A DNA stretch of 34,671 nucleotides from positions 1 to 34,671 of the forward strand of contig JAGAYN010000010.1 in the NCBI GenBank assembly GCA_017940465.1, read 5' to 3'. Below the pieces are notes generated by a model. It had not been told where the DNA came from, searched no databases, and saw only the letters and a program-made list of their open reading frames with translations. The translations under genes and the position numbers were made by a program. Positions within the stretch are counted from its first letter, which is position 1; each line of letters starts with the position of its first letter. The DNA comes from Bacteroidales bacterium. GTDB lineage: Bacteria > Bacteroidota > Bacteroidia > Bacteroidales > P3. Shown here piece by piece: positions 19,320 through 27,193 of the stretch.

Positions 19320-20351
19320 ATGACAGAGAAACATTTCGTTCCCAAAACGGACGCCCAATACACCAAACAGGACTTCACCAGCGACCAGATGGTCAAATGG
19401 TGCCCCGGCTGCGGCGACCACGCCATCCTCTCGGCCCTGCTCAACGCCTTCCCCAAACTGCACGACAAGAAGGAGAACATCTGCATGGTCTCCGGCATCG
19501 GCTGCTCCAGCCGCATCCCCTACTACGTGGACACCTACGGCTTCCACAGCATCCACGGCCGCGCCTGCGCCATCGCCACCGGCGTCAAGCTGGCCAACCC
19601 CGCCCTCAGCGTGTGGGTCAGCATGGGCGACGGCGACTCCATGGCCATCGGAGGCAACCACCTCATCCACGCCATCCGCCGCAACCAGGACCTCAACATC
19701 ACCATCTTCAACAACGAAATCTACGGCCTCACCAAAGGCCAGTACAGCCCCACCACCAAGTTCGGCCAAGTCACCAAGACCTCGCCCTACGGCACCATCG
19801 ACTACCCCTTCAACCCGGGTGAACTGGTGATGGGCTCGCAGGGCACCTTCTTCGCCCGCTCGCTCGACTGCGTGCCCGCCCTCACCACCGACGTCATGAC
19901 CCACGCCGCCGAGCACGACGGCGCCTCGGTCGTCGAAGTGCTGCAGAACTGCGTCATCTTCAACGACAAGACCCACCAGGCCATCACCGACCGCGCCGTC
20001 CGCGACGACCGCACCATCGTACTCGAACACGGCAAACCCATGCTCTTCGGCAAGGACAAGAACCGCGGCATCCGCTTCAACGGCCGCCAGCTCGAAGCCG
20101 TCACCATCGGCGAGAACGGCATCACCATCGACGACATCCTCGTCCACCACGAGGACACCGAGGACGTGGGCATCCACATGATGCTCGCCCGCATGGGCGG
20201 CGACCTCCCCGTGGCCCTCGGCGTCATCCGCAACGTCAAGAAAGTGAGCTATACACAGCTCTACGAAGACCAGATGGAACAGCAGATGGAACACGGCAAA
20301 TACAAGTGCATGGACGACCTGCTCAACAGCGGCGACACCTGGGAGGTGTGA
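19320..20351 (+). CDS. korB: 2-oxoglutarate:ferredoxin oxidoreductase, beta subunit (343 aa)
   Basis: This is the thiamine-diphosphate-binding subunit that works with KorA. The N-terminal Cys motif is in MVKWCPGCGDHAIL. The TPP/Mg motif is SMGDGDSMAIGGNHLIHAIR followed by NITIFNNEIYGLTKGQYSPT. The GIGCSSRIPYYVDTYGFHSI segment is also typical of 2-oxoacid:ferredoxin oxidoreductase beta subunits. It starts 5 bases after the korA stop, so the two are co-transcribed and made in equal amounts. No separate ferredoxin-like (KorD) or extra gamma (KorC) gene is adjacent; the gamma part is fused in KorA, and electrons must go to a ferredoxin encoded elsewhere. Confidence 0.93.
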   Translation: MTEKHFVPKTDAQYTKQDFTSDQMVKWCPGCGDHAILSALLNAFPKLHDKKENICMVSGIGCSSRIPYYVDTYGFHSIHGRACAIATGVKLANPALSVWVSMGDGDSMAIGGNHLIHAIRRNQDLNITIFNNEIYGLTKGQYSPTTKFGQVTKTSPYGTIDYPFNPGELVMGSQGTFFARSLDCVPALTTDVMTHAAEHDGASVVEVLQNCVIFNDKTHQAITDRAVRDDRTIVLEHGKPMLFGKDKNRGIRFNGRQLEAVTIGENGITIDDILVHHEDTEDVGIHMMLARMGGDLPVALGVIRNVKKVSYTQLYEDQMEQQMEHGKYKCMDDLLNSGDTWEV

Positions 20352-20374
20352 CCCCCCGAAGCACGACTATTCCA

Positions 20375-20403
20375 CGAGAGGCGGCCCGCAAGGCCGCCTC
20401 TCG
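20375..20403 (+). terminator. Hairpin terminator after korB
   Basis: CGAGAGGCGGCC (20375-20386) pairs perfectly with GGCCGCCTCTCG (20392-20403) around a 5-base loop, 23 bases after the korB stop. There is no T run directly after it. A new promoter follows within 25 bases, which supports a transcription boundary here. Confidence 0.75.
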
Positions 20404-20424
20404 CCGTTGATGGCGAAAATATTT

Positions 20425-20455
20425 TTTGCCATGTGGAGGAAAATTCCTATCTTTG
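20425..20455 (+). promoter_or_regulatory. Promoter of the subtilisin-like protease gene
   Basis: TTTG at 20425-20428 and TATCTTTG at 20448-20455 are separated by 19 bases, an ideal Bacteroidota -33/-7 pair. The ATG at 20480 is 24 bases after the -7 element. Confidence 0.8.
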
Positions 20456-20479
20456 CACTAAATATAAACCGCACACAAG

Positions 20480-22615
20480 ATGAAAAGAACACTACTTATT
20501 GCATTGTGCATAAGCACATTAATACAGCTCTCCGCCCAGGAGCGGAAATGCGGCATCGACACCCGCGCCCTGGTGGCGGAGGAAATCGCCGCCGGAGCCA
20601 CCTCGGTGCGCATGCTGGCCAAGATGGCCCCGGGCTTCGACCGCGGACCGTTCGAGAAGGCAGGTATCGTGTTCGGCACCCAAGCAGGGCAGATAGTGAC
20701 TCTCACCGTGCCCGTGGAAACGCTGGGCATGCTGGAGAGTAGCCCTGAGGTGCAGCAGTACAGCATCTCGCACCGCATCGCAGCCCCCATGATGAACCTC
20801 GCCCGCGGGGACACCCGCACCGACAGCGTGCAAGCCGGCCTCGGCACCTCCAGCGGCCTCCCCTACACGGGCAAAGGCGTCTACATCGGCATCACCGACT
20901 GGGGCTTCGACTACACCCACCCCAACTTCAACAACCTCACCCCCGACAACATGCGCGTCGACATGGCGTGGGACCACTTCCGTCAGGCGGGACCCGCCCC
21001 GGCAGGCTTCAACTACGGCACCCTCATCAGCGGCACCGAAGCCCTGCACCAGGCCCAGGGCGACACATCGAACCTATACGGCTACGGCACCCATGGCACC
21101 CACGTGGCCGGCATCTGCGCCGGGCGCGGCGCCAACGGACAGCACATCGGCCAGGCACCCGATGCGCGCCTCCTCTTCTGCACCTTCCTCCTGAGCGAGG
21201 CAGAATGGATGGACGGCGTGGCATGGATGCGCCAGGTGGCGCAGGACAGCGCCCGCCGGCTGGTGGTGAACAGCAGTTGGGGCATGTACTCCTTCAGCAC
21301 CCTCGACGGCACCTCGCTGCTGAGCCAGGCCATCGACAACTGGAGCGACGAGGGCACCGTCTTCGTCACCAGCGCCGGCAACAACGGCTACTCCTTCGCC
21401 CCCTTCCACATCAGCCGCACCTTCACCCCGGGCACCGTCGACACCCTGCGCACCGTGGTGGGCAAAGCCAGCTCCATCTACCAACTCCAGGAGGTAGGAC
21501 AGGTGCTCATCCTCTGGGGCGACGAGCAGGGCGACTTCAGCGCCCGCCTGCGCTTCAAGACCGGATCGCAGGTGTGGTCCACCCCCTCGTTCAACACCGC
21601 CGACGGCGACACCGTCATCTACGACACCATAGTCTGCGGCTACAGCGCCACCATCCCCTACCGCGTCCTGGTGGAACACCGCAACCCTTTCGACCATAGG
21701 CCCCACATCCAGATCAACGTGGCCAAGACCAACCTGCAGACCCACCTGCTCTTCACCGCCGAAAGCGGCCAGGTGCACGCGTGGAACCTGGTGGACATGG
21801 AGAACAACGCCGGCAACTCGGGCTGCCCGTTCAGCAGCAACTACATGGCCGGCTACTCGAACGGCGACAGCGACTACGGCATCAGCGAACCGGCCTGCGC
21901 CAGCAAGTGCATCAGCGTGGCCGCCCACAAATCCGACCGCTGGAACGCCAACTACACCGTCTACACCACCGGCGACCTGACCGACTTCAGCAGCCACGGC
22001 CCGCTGATCAACGGCCGTGTGAAGCCCGACATCTCGGCTCCCGGCAGCGATGTCATATCCTCCATAAGCAGTTTCACCACCGACGGCGGCTACGCCACCA
22101 AGGCCACCCTCACCACCAGCGACGGCAAGGTGTACAAATGGTCCAACATGAGCGGCACCTCCATGTCCAGCCCCGCCGCCACCGGCGTGGTGGCCCTCCT
22201 GCTGGAGGCCAACCCCGACCTCACCGTGGACCAGATACGCGACATCCTCTTCACCACCGCCCGCAACGACAGCAAGACCGGCCCGCTGGCAGCCAACGAC
22301 AGCGTGGACACCCGCTGGGGGCATGGGAAAATCGACGCCCTGGCGGCAGTGAACAAGGCGCTCACCCTGGTGGGCATCCAGCAGGTGGAGCAACGGCGCA
22401 CCCCCGTGCAGGTGTTCCCCAACCCGGCCACGGCACAGGTGACGGTGCACACCGGCTGCGGCGAGCGGCAGCTGCTGGAGGTCTACTCCGCCAGCGGCAC
22501 CCTCATGGTGCAGACCCCTGTGAGCATAGAAACCACCCTCGACGTGAGCCGCTGGCCCAAGGGCGTATACATCGTGCGCACCGGCAGCCGCACCGCGAAG
22601 CTCGTCGTGAAATAA
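20480..22615 (+). CDS. Secreted subtilisin-like (S8) serine protease with T9SS sorting domain (711 aa)
   Basis: A signal peptide (MKRTLLIALCISTLIQLSAQ) and a propeptide-like region lead into an S8 peptidase domain. The catalytic triad is visible: Asp140 in ITDWGFDYTHPNF, His208 in GTHGTHVAGI, Ser561 in GTSMSSPAA, with the oxyanion Asn301 in SAGNNG. About 260 residues separate Asn and Ser, so the catalytic domain carries an inserted beta domain, as in many Bacteroidota S8 proteases. The C-terminal 70 or so residues (VQVFPNPATAQVTVHTG ... GVYIVRTGSRTAKLVVK) are a type A T9SS sorting domain. The protein is probably surface-anchored or released and degrades external protein. The residue after the catalytic Asp is Trp rather than the common Thr or Ser. 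It has its own promoter. Confidence 0.9.
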   Translation: MKRTLLIALCISTLIQLSAQERKCGIDTRALVAEEIAAGATSVRMLAKMAPGFDRGPFEKAGIVFGTQAGQIVTLTVPVETLGMLESSPEVQQYSISHRIAAPMMNLARGDTRTDSVQAGLGTSSGLPYTGKGVYIGITDWGFDYTHPNFNNLTPDNMRVDMAWDHFRQAGPAPAGFNYGTLISGTEALHQAQGDTSNLYGYGTHGTHVAGICAGRGANGQHIGQAPDARLLFCTFLLSEAEWMDGVAWMRQVAQDSARRLVVNSSWGMYSFSTLDGTSLLSQAIDNWSDEGTVFVTSAGNNGYSFAPFHISRTFTPGTVDTLRTVVGKASSIYQLQEVGQVLILWGDEQGDFSARLRFKTGSQVWSTPSFNTADGDTVIYDTIVCGYSATIPYRVLVEHRNPFDHRPHIQINVAKTNLQTHLLFTAESGQVHAWNLVDMENNAGNSGCPFSSNYMAGYSNGDSDYGISEPACASKCISVAAHKSDRWNANYTVYTTGDLTDFSSHGPLINGRVKPDISAPGSDVISSISSFTTDGGYATKATLTTSDGKVYKWSNMSGTSMSSPAATGVVALLLEANPDLTVDQIRDILFTTARNDSKTGPLAANDSVDTRWGHGKIDALAAVNKALTLVGIQQVEQRRTPVQVFPNPATAQVTVHTGCGERQLLEVYSASGTLMVQTPVSIETTLDVSRWPKGVYIVRTGSRTAKLVVK

Positions 22616-22631
22616 GCCCTCACGCTCCGCC

Positions 22632-23618
22632 ATGCAGAAGCTGTTCGAGAAGAATACCCCCGCCCAGGTGGCCATCATCATCGCCACCCTGGTGGTGCTG
22701 TGGGCCGGCCCGCTGGCCCATCCGGCACCCATGGCGGCTCCCGACGGCTATGCACCGCTCTACCAGCTGCTCTACAACCTCCACCCCTCCCCCCTCGTGT
22801 CCACGCTGGCGGCCCTGCTGCTGGTGGTGGCCGGAGGCTTCCTGCTCAACCTGATGCTCTCCACCACGGGCATGACGCCGCAGAACAGCCTCATCCCCAC
22901 CCTGCTGTACATCGCCTTCATGAGCGCCTTCTGCCACACATTGAATCCGCTGCTCATCGTCAGCCTGTTCACCATAGCGTGCCTGCGGCTGCTGGTGCCA
23001 CGCGCCTCGGCCTTCACCCTGCCGCAGGACCGTATCTGCAGCGTGGCGGCGCTGACGGCTGTAAGTTCCATGTTCTACCTCCCTTCGCTGGCGCTGCTGG
23101 CGGTCTATCTGGTGGCAGCCATCAACTACCGGCTCTACAGCTGGCGCGAATGGGCGGCCCTGCTGCTGGGGCTGCTGGCCCCCTACCTGCTGCTGTGGAC
23201 CAGCCTCTACCTTTCCGGCGGCCTGCGGACGGGCTTTTCCCTCGCCGCCACACGCCTGGGGAGCCTGGAGGCGGCCATGGGCAATCCCACCCCGCTGCAG
23301 ACAGCGGCCAATGTGCTGCTGGCGGCCGTCCTGGTGGCCAGCCTGGTGGCCCTGTGGAGCCGCCAGGGCGAGAGCACCGTGGGCTGGAAGAAAATCTCCG
23401 CCACCCTGACCGCACCCGTCCTTGCGGGCCTCTTCATGCTGCCCTACACGCAGCTGTTCCCTGTGGACACGCAACTGTTCGCCGCCCCCTTTGCCTTCTG
23501 CGGCACCCACATGCTGCTGGCCCCCACGCGCAAGCCCTATGGCAGGAAGCGCGACTGGCGGCCGTGGGCGCGCACCGCCACCCTCCTGTTCACCCTCATC
23601 GCCGCTGCCCTATGTTAG
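22632..23618 (+). CDS. Polytopic membrane protein, DUF6427-like (328 aa)
   Basis: About eight or nine hydrophobic segments of membrane-spanning length are visible, for example VAIIIATLVVLWAGPLA, TLAALLLVVAGGFLLNLMLS and WAALLLGLLAPYLLLWTSLY. The opening with a short KNTPAQ segment then a helix, the composition and the length fit the Bacteroidota DUF6427 family, whose function is unknown. That assignment is from memory of the family layout and is moderate. The protein is probably in the inner membrane. It starts 16 bases after the protease stop and its stop overlaps the rnhB start by 7 bases (ATGTTAG), so it is translationally coupled to RNase HII. Confidence 0.65.
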   Translation: MQKLFEKNTPAQVAIIIATLVVLWAGPLAHPAPMAAPDGYAPLYQLLYNLHPSPLVSTLAALLLVVAGGFLLNLMLSTTGMTPQNSLIPTLLYIAFMSAFCHTLNPLLIVSLFTIACLRLLVPRASAFTLPQDRICSVAALTAVSSMFYLPSLALLAVYLVAAINYRLYSWREWAALLLGLLAPYLLLWTSLYLSGGLRTGFSLAATRLGSLEAAMGNPTPLQTAANVLLAAVLVASLVALWSRQGESTVGWKKISATLTAPVLAGLFMLPYTQLFPVDTQLFAAPFAFCGTHMLLAPTRKPYGRKRDWRPWARTATLLFTLIAAALC

Positions 23619-24217
23619 CGCCGTGGCTCATAGAAGGTCGCCGCGAGGCGGGATGCGACGAGGCGGGCCGCGGGCCGCTGGCCGGCCCGGTGGTGGCGGC
23701 CGCCGTGGTGTTGCCCAAGGGGTACCGGAATCCTCTGCTCAACGACTCCAAGCAGCTCACCGCGCGCCAGCGCGAGGCATTGCGCGAGGAGGTGGAACGC
23801 GACTGCCAGTGGGCGGTGGCCGTAGTGGAGGCCGACGAGGTGGACCGCCTGAACATCCTGCATGCCTCCACCCACGCCATGTGCCTCGCCGTGCAGCAAC
23901 TGGAGCCGCGGCCCGAGTTCCTGCTCATCGACGGCAACCGCTTCTACAACGAGACGGAGCTGCCCTACCAGTGCTTCGTCAAGGGCGACGCCCTCTATAT
24001 GTCCATCGCCGCCGCCAGCATCCTGGCCAAGACCCACCGCGACGACATCATGCAGCGCCTCCACCAGGAGTATCCCCACTACGGATGGGACCACAACATG
24101 GGCTACCCCACGGCCGAACACTACCGCGCCATCGAGCAGCACGGCCCCTCGCCCTATCACCGCCGCAGCTTCACCCTCTACAAGCAGCACACGCTTTTCG
24201 ACACAGTAAACAATTAA
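23612..24217 (+). CDS. rnhB: Ribonuclease HII (201 aa)
   Basis: This enzyme cuts RNA in RNA-DNA hybrids and starts removal of single ribonucleotides misincorporated into DNA. The catalytic acids are in place: Asp16 and Glu17 in GCDEAGRGPLAGPVV, Asp107 in LLIDGN, and Asp126 in VKGDALYMSIAAASILAK. The LNDSKQLTARQRE motif is also typical. The length is normal for a short bacterial RNase HII. The ATG at 23612 lies within the last codons of the upstream gene and gives the usual short N-terminus before the DEAGRG motif. Confidence 0.95.
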   Translation: MLAPWLIEGRREAGCDEAGRGPLAGPVVAAAVVLPKGYRNPLLNDSKQLTARQREALREEVERDCQWAVAVVEADEVDRLNILHASTHAMCLAVQQLEPRPEFLLIDGNRFYNETELPYQCFVKGDALYMSIAAASILAKTHRDDIMQRLHQEYPHYGWDHNMGYPTAEHYRAIEQHGPSPYHRRSFTLYKQHTLFDTVNN

Positions 24218-24229
24218 ACCCCACGTCCT

Positions 24230-24769
24230 ATGCTGGATTATATCAAAAGTTTCCGCCGCAAGCAGATCATACGTGACCTCAAGAGCCATAAACGCGAGAC
24301 CCGCATCGAGAACATCGACGAGGTGAAGAGCATCGGCCTCATCTGCCGTCTCGACAACGAGCAGAACTGGAACATCCTCTACCACTTCGCCAAGGTGATG
24401 GAGAACCAGGGCAAGCACGTGCACATCATCGCACTGCAGGAACAGGAGATCAACTTTGTGGTGACCCACCAGGCCACCTCCATCTGCCGCACCAAGACCG
24501 ACATCAACTTCTGGGGCCTGCCGTCGGCGGACTCCATCAAGCCCTTCACCTCGCAACACTACGACCTGCTCATCGACACCATCGGCGAGGAGAACTTCTT
24601 CTCGCAGTACCTGGCCCTGCGCACCGACGCCAGCCTCAAGGTGGTCTACGCCACCCCCTACGAGGACCCCACCGAGATATTCGACCTCATCATCCGCGGC
24701 GACGGCCGGGTGGAGCTCAAGGGCTTCTTCAACAACATCATCGAATACCTGGGAATGATCAAAAAATAG
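24230..24769 (+). CDS. Conserved Bacteroidota protein, DUF6913-like (179 aa)
   Basis: No signal peptide or membrane helix is visible, so the protein is probably cytosolic. A basic N-terminus (SFRRKQIIRDLKSHKRET) is followed by an alternating alpha/beta pattern: KSIGLICRL, KHVHIIALQEQE, YDLLIDTIGEENFF, LKVVYATPYED and FDLIIRGDGRVELKGFF. Small conserved proteins of this kind are encoded just upstream of dapA in many Bacteroidota, which suggests the DUF6913 family; function is unknown. It lies 12 bases after rnhB and 7 bases before dapA. Confidence 0.6.
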   Translation: MLDYIKSFRRKQIIRDLKSHKRETRIENIDEVKSIGLICRLDNEQNWNILYHFAKVMENQGKHVHIIALQEQEINFVVTHQATSICRTKTDINFWGLPSADSIKPFTSQHYDLLIDTIGEENFFSQYLALRTDASLKVVYATPYEDPTEIFDLIIRGDGRVELKGFFNNIIEYLGMIKK

Positions 24770-24776
24770 AACCGCC

Positions 24777-25679
24777 ATGCCGAACAACAACAAGCTATTC
24801 ACCGGGACGGGAGTCGCCCTGGTCACCCCCTTCCGCAAGCAGCAGGACACGGTGGACTTCACCAAGTTGGAGCACCTCATCGACCACGTCATCACCGAGG
24901 GCGTGGACTACATCGTGGCGCTGGGCACCACCAGCGAAGCCGCCACCATGACCGAGAGCGAGCGGTCGGCGGTGCAGGAGTTCATCGTCGAGACCGTGGC
25001 GGGCCGGGTGCCCATCATGCTGGGCCTGGGGGGCAACAACACGCTCCACCTCACCGACACCCTGGCCCGCACCAACTTTGACGGCATCAGCGCCATCCTT
25101 TCGGTCACCCCCTACTACAACAAGCCTAACCAGCGCGGCCTGCTGCAGCACTACCGCAGCGTGGCCGAGGCGTCGCCGGTGCCGGTGGTGATGTACAACG
25201 TGCCGGGACGCACCGGGGTGAACCTCAGCGCCGAGACCACCCTCGCGCTGGCGGCCGAGTGCCCCAACATCATCGGCATCAAGGAAGCCTCCGGCAACCT
25301 GCAGCAGGTGATGGAGATCCTGCGCCACCGTCCGGCGGGCTTCAAAGTGATCAGCGGCGACGACGCCCTCACCTACCCCATGCTCGCCCTCGGGGCCGAG
25401 GGGGTCATCTCCGTCATCGCCAACGCACTGCCGGGCACCATGTCGCAGATGGTCAAGCTGGCCCTCAAGGGCGACTTCAAGAAAGCCCTCCCGCTGCACT
25501 ACCGCATGCTGCCGCTCATGCACGCCATCTTCGACGAAGGCAACCCCACCGGCATCAAGGCCCTGATGGAAATCCAGGGACAGATTCACAACGTGCTCCG
25601 CCTGCCCCTGGTGAAAGCCACCAAACCCCTCGCCAACAAACTGACCACCCTCTGCAATGACTATCGAAACCAGGCTTGA
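24777..25679 (+). CDS. dapA: 4-hydroxy-tetrahydrodipicolinate synthase (300 aa)
   Basis: This enzyme condenses pyruvate with aspartate semialdehyde, the first committed step of the diaminopimelate/lysine pathway that also supplies peptidoglycan. Motifs in order: ALGTTSEAATMTESER, TPYYNKPNQRGLLQHY, VVMYNVPGRTGVNLS with the proton-relay Tyr140, IIGIKEASGN with the Schiff-base Lys169, and VISGDDALTYPM. The length is normal. The 3' end overlaps the next coding region by 23 bases, so the last codons of dapA and the first codons of the prenyl synthase share sequence. Confidence 0.96.
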   Translation: MPNNNKLFTGTGVALVTPFRKQQDTVDFTKLEHLIDHVITEGVDYIVALGTTSEAATMTESERSAVQEFIVETVAGRVPIMLGLGGNNTLHLTDTLARTNFDGISAILSVTPYYNKPNQRGLLQHYRSVAEASPVPVVMYNVPGRTGVNLSAETTLALAAECPNIIGIKEASGNLQQVMEILRHRPAGFKVISGDDALTYPMLALGAEGVISVIANALPGTMSQMVKLALKGDFKKALPLHYRMLPLMHAIFDEGNPTGIKALMEIQGQIHNVLRLPLVKATKPLANKLTTLCNDYRNQA

Positions 25680-26352
25680 ACAGGTGCGAGCCGAATACCT
25701 CCGCCGCATGACGCGCGGCAACGGAAGCCTGCTGCAGCAGGTAGAACGCTACGTGGCCGACCGCACGGGCAAGATGCTTCGCCCGCGGCTGCTCCTGGCG
25801 GCCGCCGCCAGCCGCGGCGCCGGCGCCCTGGAGGAACGGCGCACGCTGCTGATGGCCGTGGCCGTGGAGATGCTGCACAACGCCTCGCTGCTGCACGACG
25901 ACGTGGTGGACCGCGCCGACACCCGCCGCGGACGCCCCTCGGTCAATGCACAGTGGAACAACGCCGTGGCAGTGCTCGTGGGCGACTACCACCTGGTGCA
26001 GCTCATGCAGCTGCTCGACGAGGCCGACGACCGGCAGGCCACACGCCTGGTGAACAGCACCGTGGCCGCCATGGTGGAAGGCGAACTCCTCCAGCAGCAA
26101 CTCCTCGGCGGCAAAGCGCTCACCGAGGAGGACTATCTGGCCGTCATCGACGGCAAGACCGCGCGCCTCTTCGCCGCCGCCGCCCTGGGCAACCCCGCCT
26201 GCGGGGACTACGGCCTCCACTACGGACGCCTCTTCCAACTCCTCGACGACCAGGCCGACGGCGAAGCCAACCGCTTCACGCAGCCCCTCATCGACGCCGA
26301 GCGGCGCCACCTGGCCGCCCTGACGCCCCTGCAAGAAATGCCCCCATTGTGA
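25657..26352 (+). CDS. Compact trans-prenyl diphosphate synthase (231 aa)
   Basis: Prenyl diphosphate synthases extend allylic diphosphates with isopentenyl diphosphate for quinone tails and lipid carriers. The basic GKMLRPRLL segment (residues 39-47), the first aspartate-rich motif LLHDDVVDRADTRRGRPSVN (DDxxD at 81-85), EGELLQQQ, DGKTARLF and the second motif FQLLDDQADGEAN (197-201) are all present. The protein then ends after only 30 more residues, whereas family members run to about 290-330 and carry a GKxxTLP-like segment and several more helices. It is therefore some 70-90 residues short. The stop is followed directly by the next gene, so this looks like a compact form and not an obvious frameshift; activity is uncertain. 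Confidence 0.8.
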   Translation: MTIETRLEQVRAEYLRRMTRGNGSLLQQVERYVADRTGKMLRPRLLLAAAASRGAGALEERRTLLMAVAVEMLHNASLLHDDVVDRADTRRGRPSVNAQWNNAVAVLVGDYHLVQLMQLLDEADDRQATRLVNSTVAAMVEGELLQQQLLGGKALTEEDYLAVIDGKTARLFAAAALGNPACGDYGLHYGRLFQLLDDQADGEANRFTQPLIDAERRHLAALTPLQEMPPL

Positions 26353-26370
26353 CACCAACCCATTAAACAC

Positions 26371-26874
26371 ATGTATATGAAAAGAATCCCCCTCCTTGCC
26401 GCCATGCTCCTGGCCATGGCCCTGCCCCTGGCGGCACAGAACGCCAAGATGCCGCAGAACGTGCCCCTGAAGCACGTCGACGGCGACGCCGTGCAGTCCT
26501 CCGTCATCCAGAACGGCGGGCGGCCCGTCATCGTCAGTTTCTGGGCCACCTGGTGCAAACCCTGCAACCGCGAACTGGACGCCATCAAGGAAGTCTACGA
26601 CGACTGGCAGGAAGAGACCGGCGTGAAACTGGTAGCCATCTCGATCGACGACACGCGCTCCGCCGCCCGCGTCCGGCCCTGGGTCAACGGCAAAGACTGG
26701 CCCTACGAGGTCTACCTCGACCAGAATAAAGACCTCGCCCGCGCCATGGGCGTGGTCGACGTGCCCCACACCTTCCTCCTCAACGGCGACGGCGAAATCG
26801 TCTGGCAGCACACCACCTACCAGGACGGCTCCGAGGAGGAACTCATCGAGCGCGTGCGCCAACTCCTCAAGTAG
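26371..26874 (+). CDS. TlpA/thioredoxin-like periplasmic protein (167 aa)
   Basis: A signal peptide (MYMKRIPLLAAMLLAMALPL, cleavage near AAQ) precedes a single thioredoxin-fold domain. The active-site motif is WATWCKPC, with Cys62 and Cys65, and the cis-Pro segment is VVDVPHTFLL. This is the TlpA/ResA type, which keeps cysteines of envelope proteins reduced or serves cytochrome maturation. The Lys-Pro between the cysteines is common in Bacteroidota members. The start may be 26371 or 26377 (MKRIP). It is the last gene before a strong terminator, and the next gene block also encodes a thioredoxin-fold lipoprotein. Confidence 0.9.
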   Translation: MYMKRIPLLAAMLLAMALPLAAQNAKMPQNVPLKHVDGDAVQSSVIQNGGRPVIVSFWATWCKPCNRELDAIKEVYDDWQEETGVKLVAISIDDTRSAARVRPWVNGKDWPYEVYLDQNKDLARAMGVVDVPHTFLLNGDGEIVWQHTTYQDGSEEELIERVRQLLK

Positions 26875-26894
26875 CCCATCCCCCTCCCACCCAC

Positions 26895-26928
26895 AGCGGC
26901 AGGCCCCGACAGCCTGCCGCTTTTTTTT
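26895..26928 (+). terminator. Rho-independent terminator after the thioredoxin-like gene
   Basis: GCGGCAGGC (26896-26904) pairs with GCCTGCCGC (26912-26920) around a 7-base loop, extended by one A-T pair and followed by eight T residues (26921-26928). This is the most canonical intrinsic terminator in the window. Confidence 0.9.
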
Positions 26929-27121
26929 ATTCCCCCGGGCCACTCCTACCGGACACTTGGAAGATAGAAAGAGGAGCAAAACCTATAACTTACAGAACAC
27001 TGAAAACCAGCCTGTTGCAAATCCACAAAACAGCCCCTCGGAAGCACTTCCGGAGCAAAAAAACAGCACTTTTCCGCCTCCCGGTTCCCGCAAGCATAAC
27101 TCATTGATATTCATCCATGTG

Positions 27122-27133
27122 CAACAATTGTTG
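27122..27133. promoter_or_regulatory. 12-bp perfect palindrome, candidate operator
   Basis: CAACAATTGTTG reads the same on both strands. It ends 31 bases before the -7 element, just upstream of where the -33 region would fall. A dimeric regulator could bind here; no matching regulator gene is in the window. Confidence 0.4.
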
Positions 27134-27164
27134 AGAAAAAGCCCTGCAATTCGGCAAAAATATG

Positions 27165-27172
27165 TAATTTTG
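27165..27172 (+). promoter_or_regulatory. -7 promoter element for the DUF6029 gene
   Basis: TAATTTTG matches TAnnTTTG and lies 21 bases before the ATG at 27194. No TTTG appears at the expected -33 distance, which may mean an activator is needed. Confidence 0.6.
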
Positions 27173-27193
27173 CAACCAAAAACAGACCCCGAT

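Larger units (their letters stand above)
26929..27193 (+). other. AT-rich intergenic region with promoter and palindromes
   Basis: This 265-base remainder of the gap after the terminator has much lower GC than its surroundings. It contains a short inverted repeat CGGAAG-CA-CTTCCG (27039-27052), the perfect palindrome CAACAATTGTTG (27122-27133) and the -7 element at 27165-27172. An open frame runs through it but its composition is unlike coding sequence here and it would add about 79 residues before a clear signal peptide, so it is not called as a gene. Confidence 0.65.

Noticed and set aside
26957-27193. N-terminal extension of the DUF6029 protein
   Set aside because: It would place 79 non-conserved residues before a clear signal peptide and would include the -7 promoter element. 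The region is AT-rich, unlike coding sequence here.
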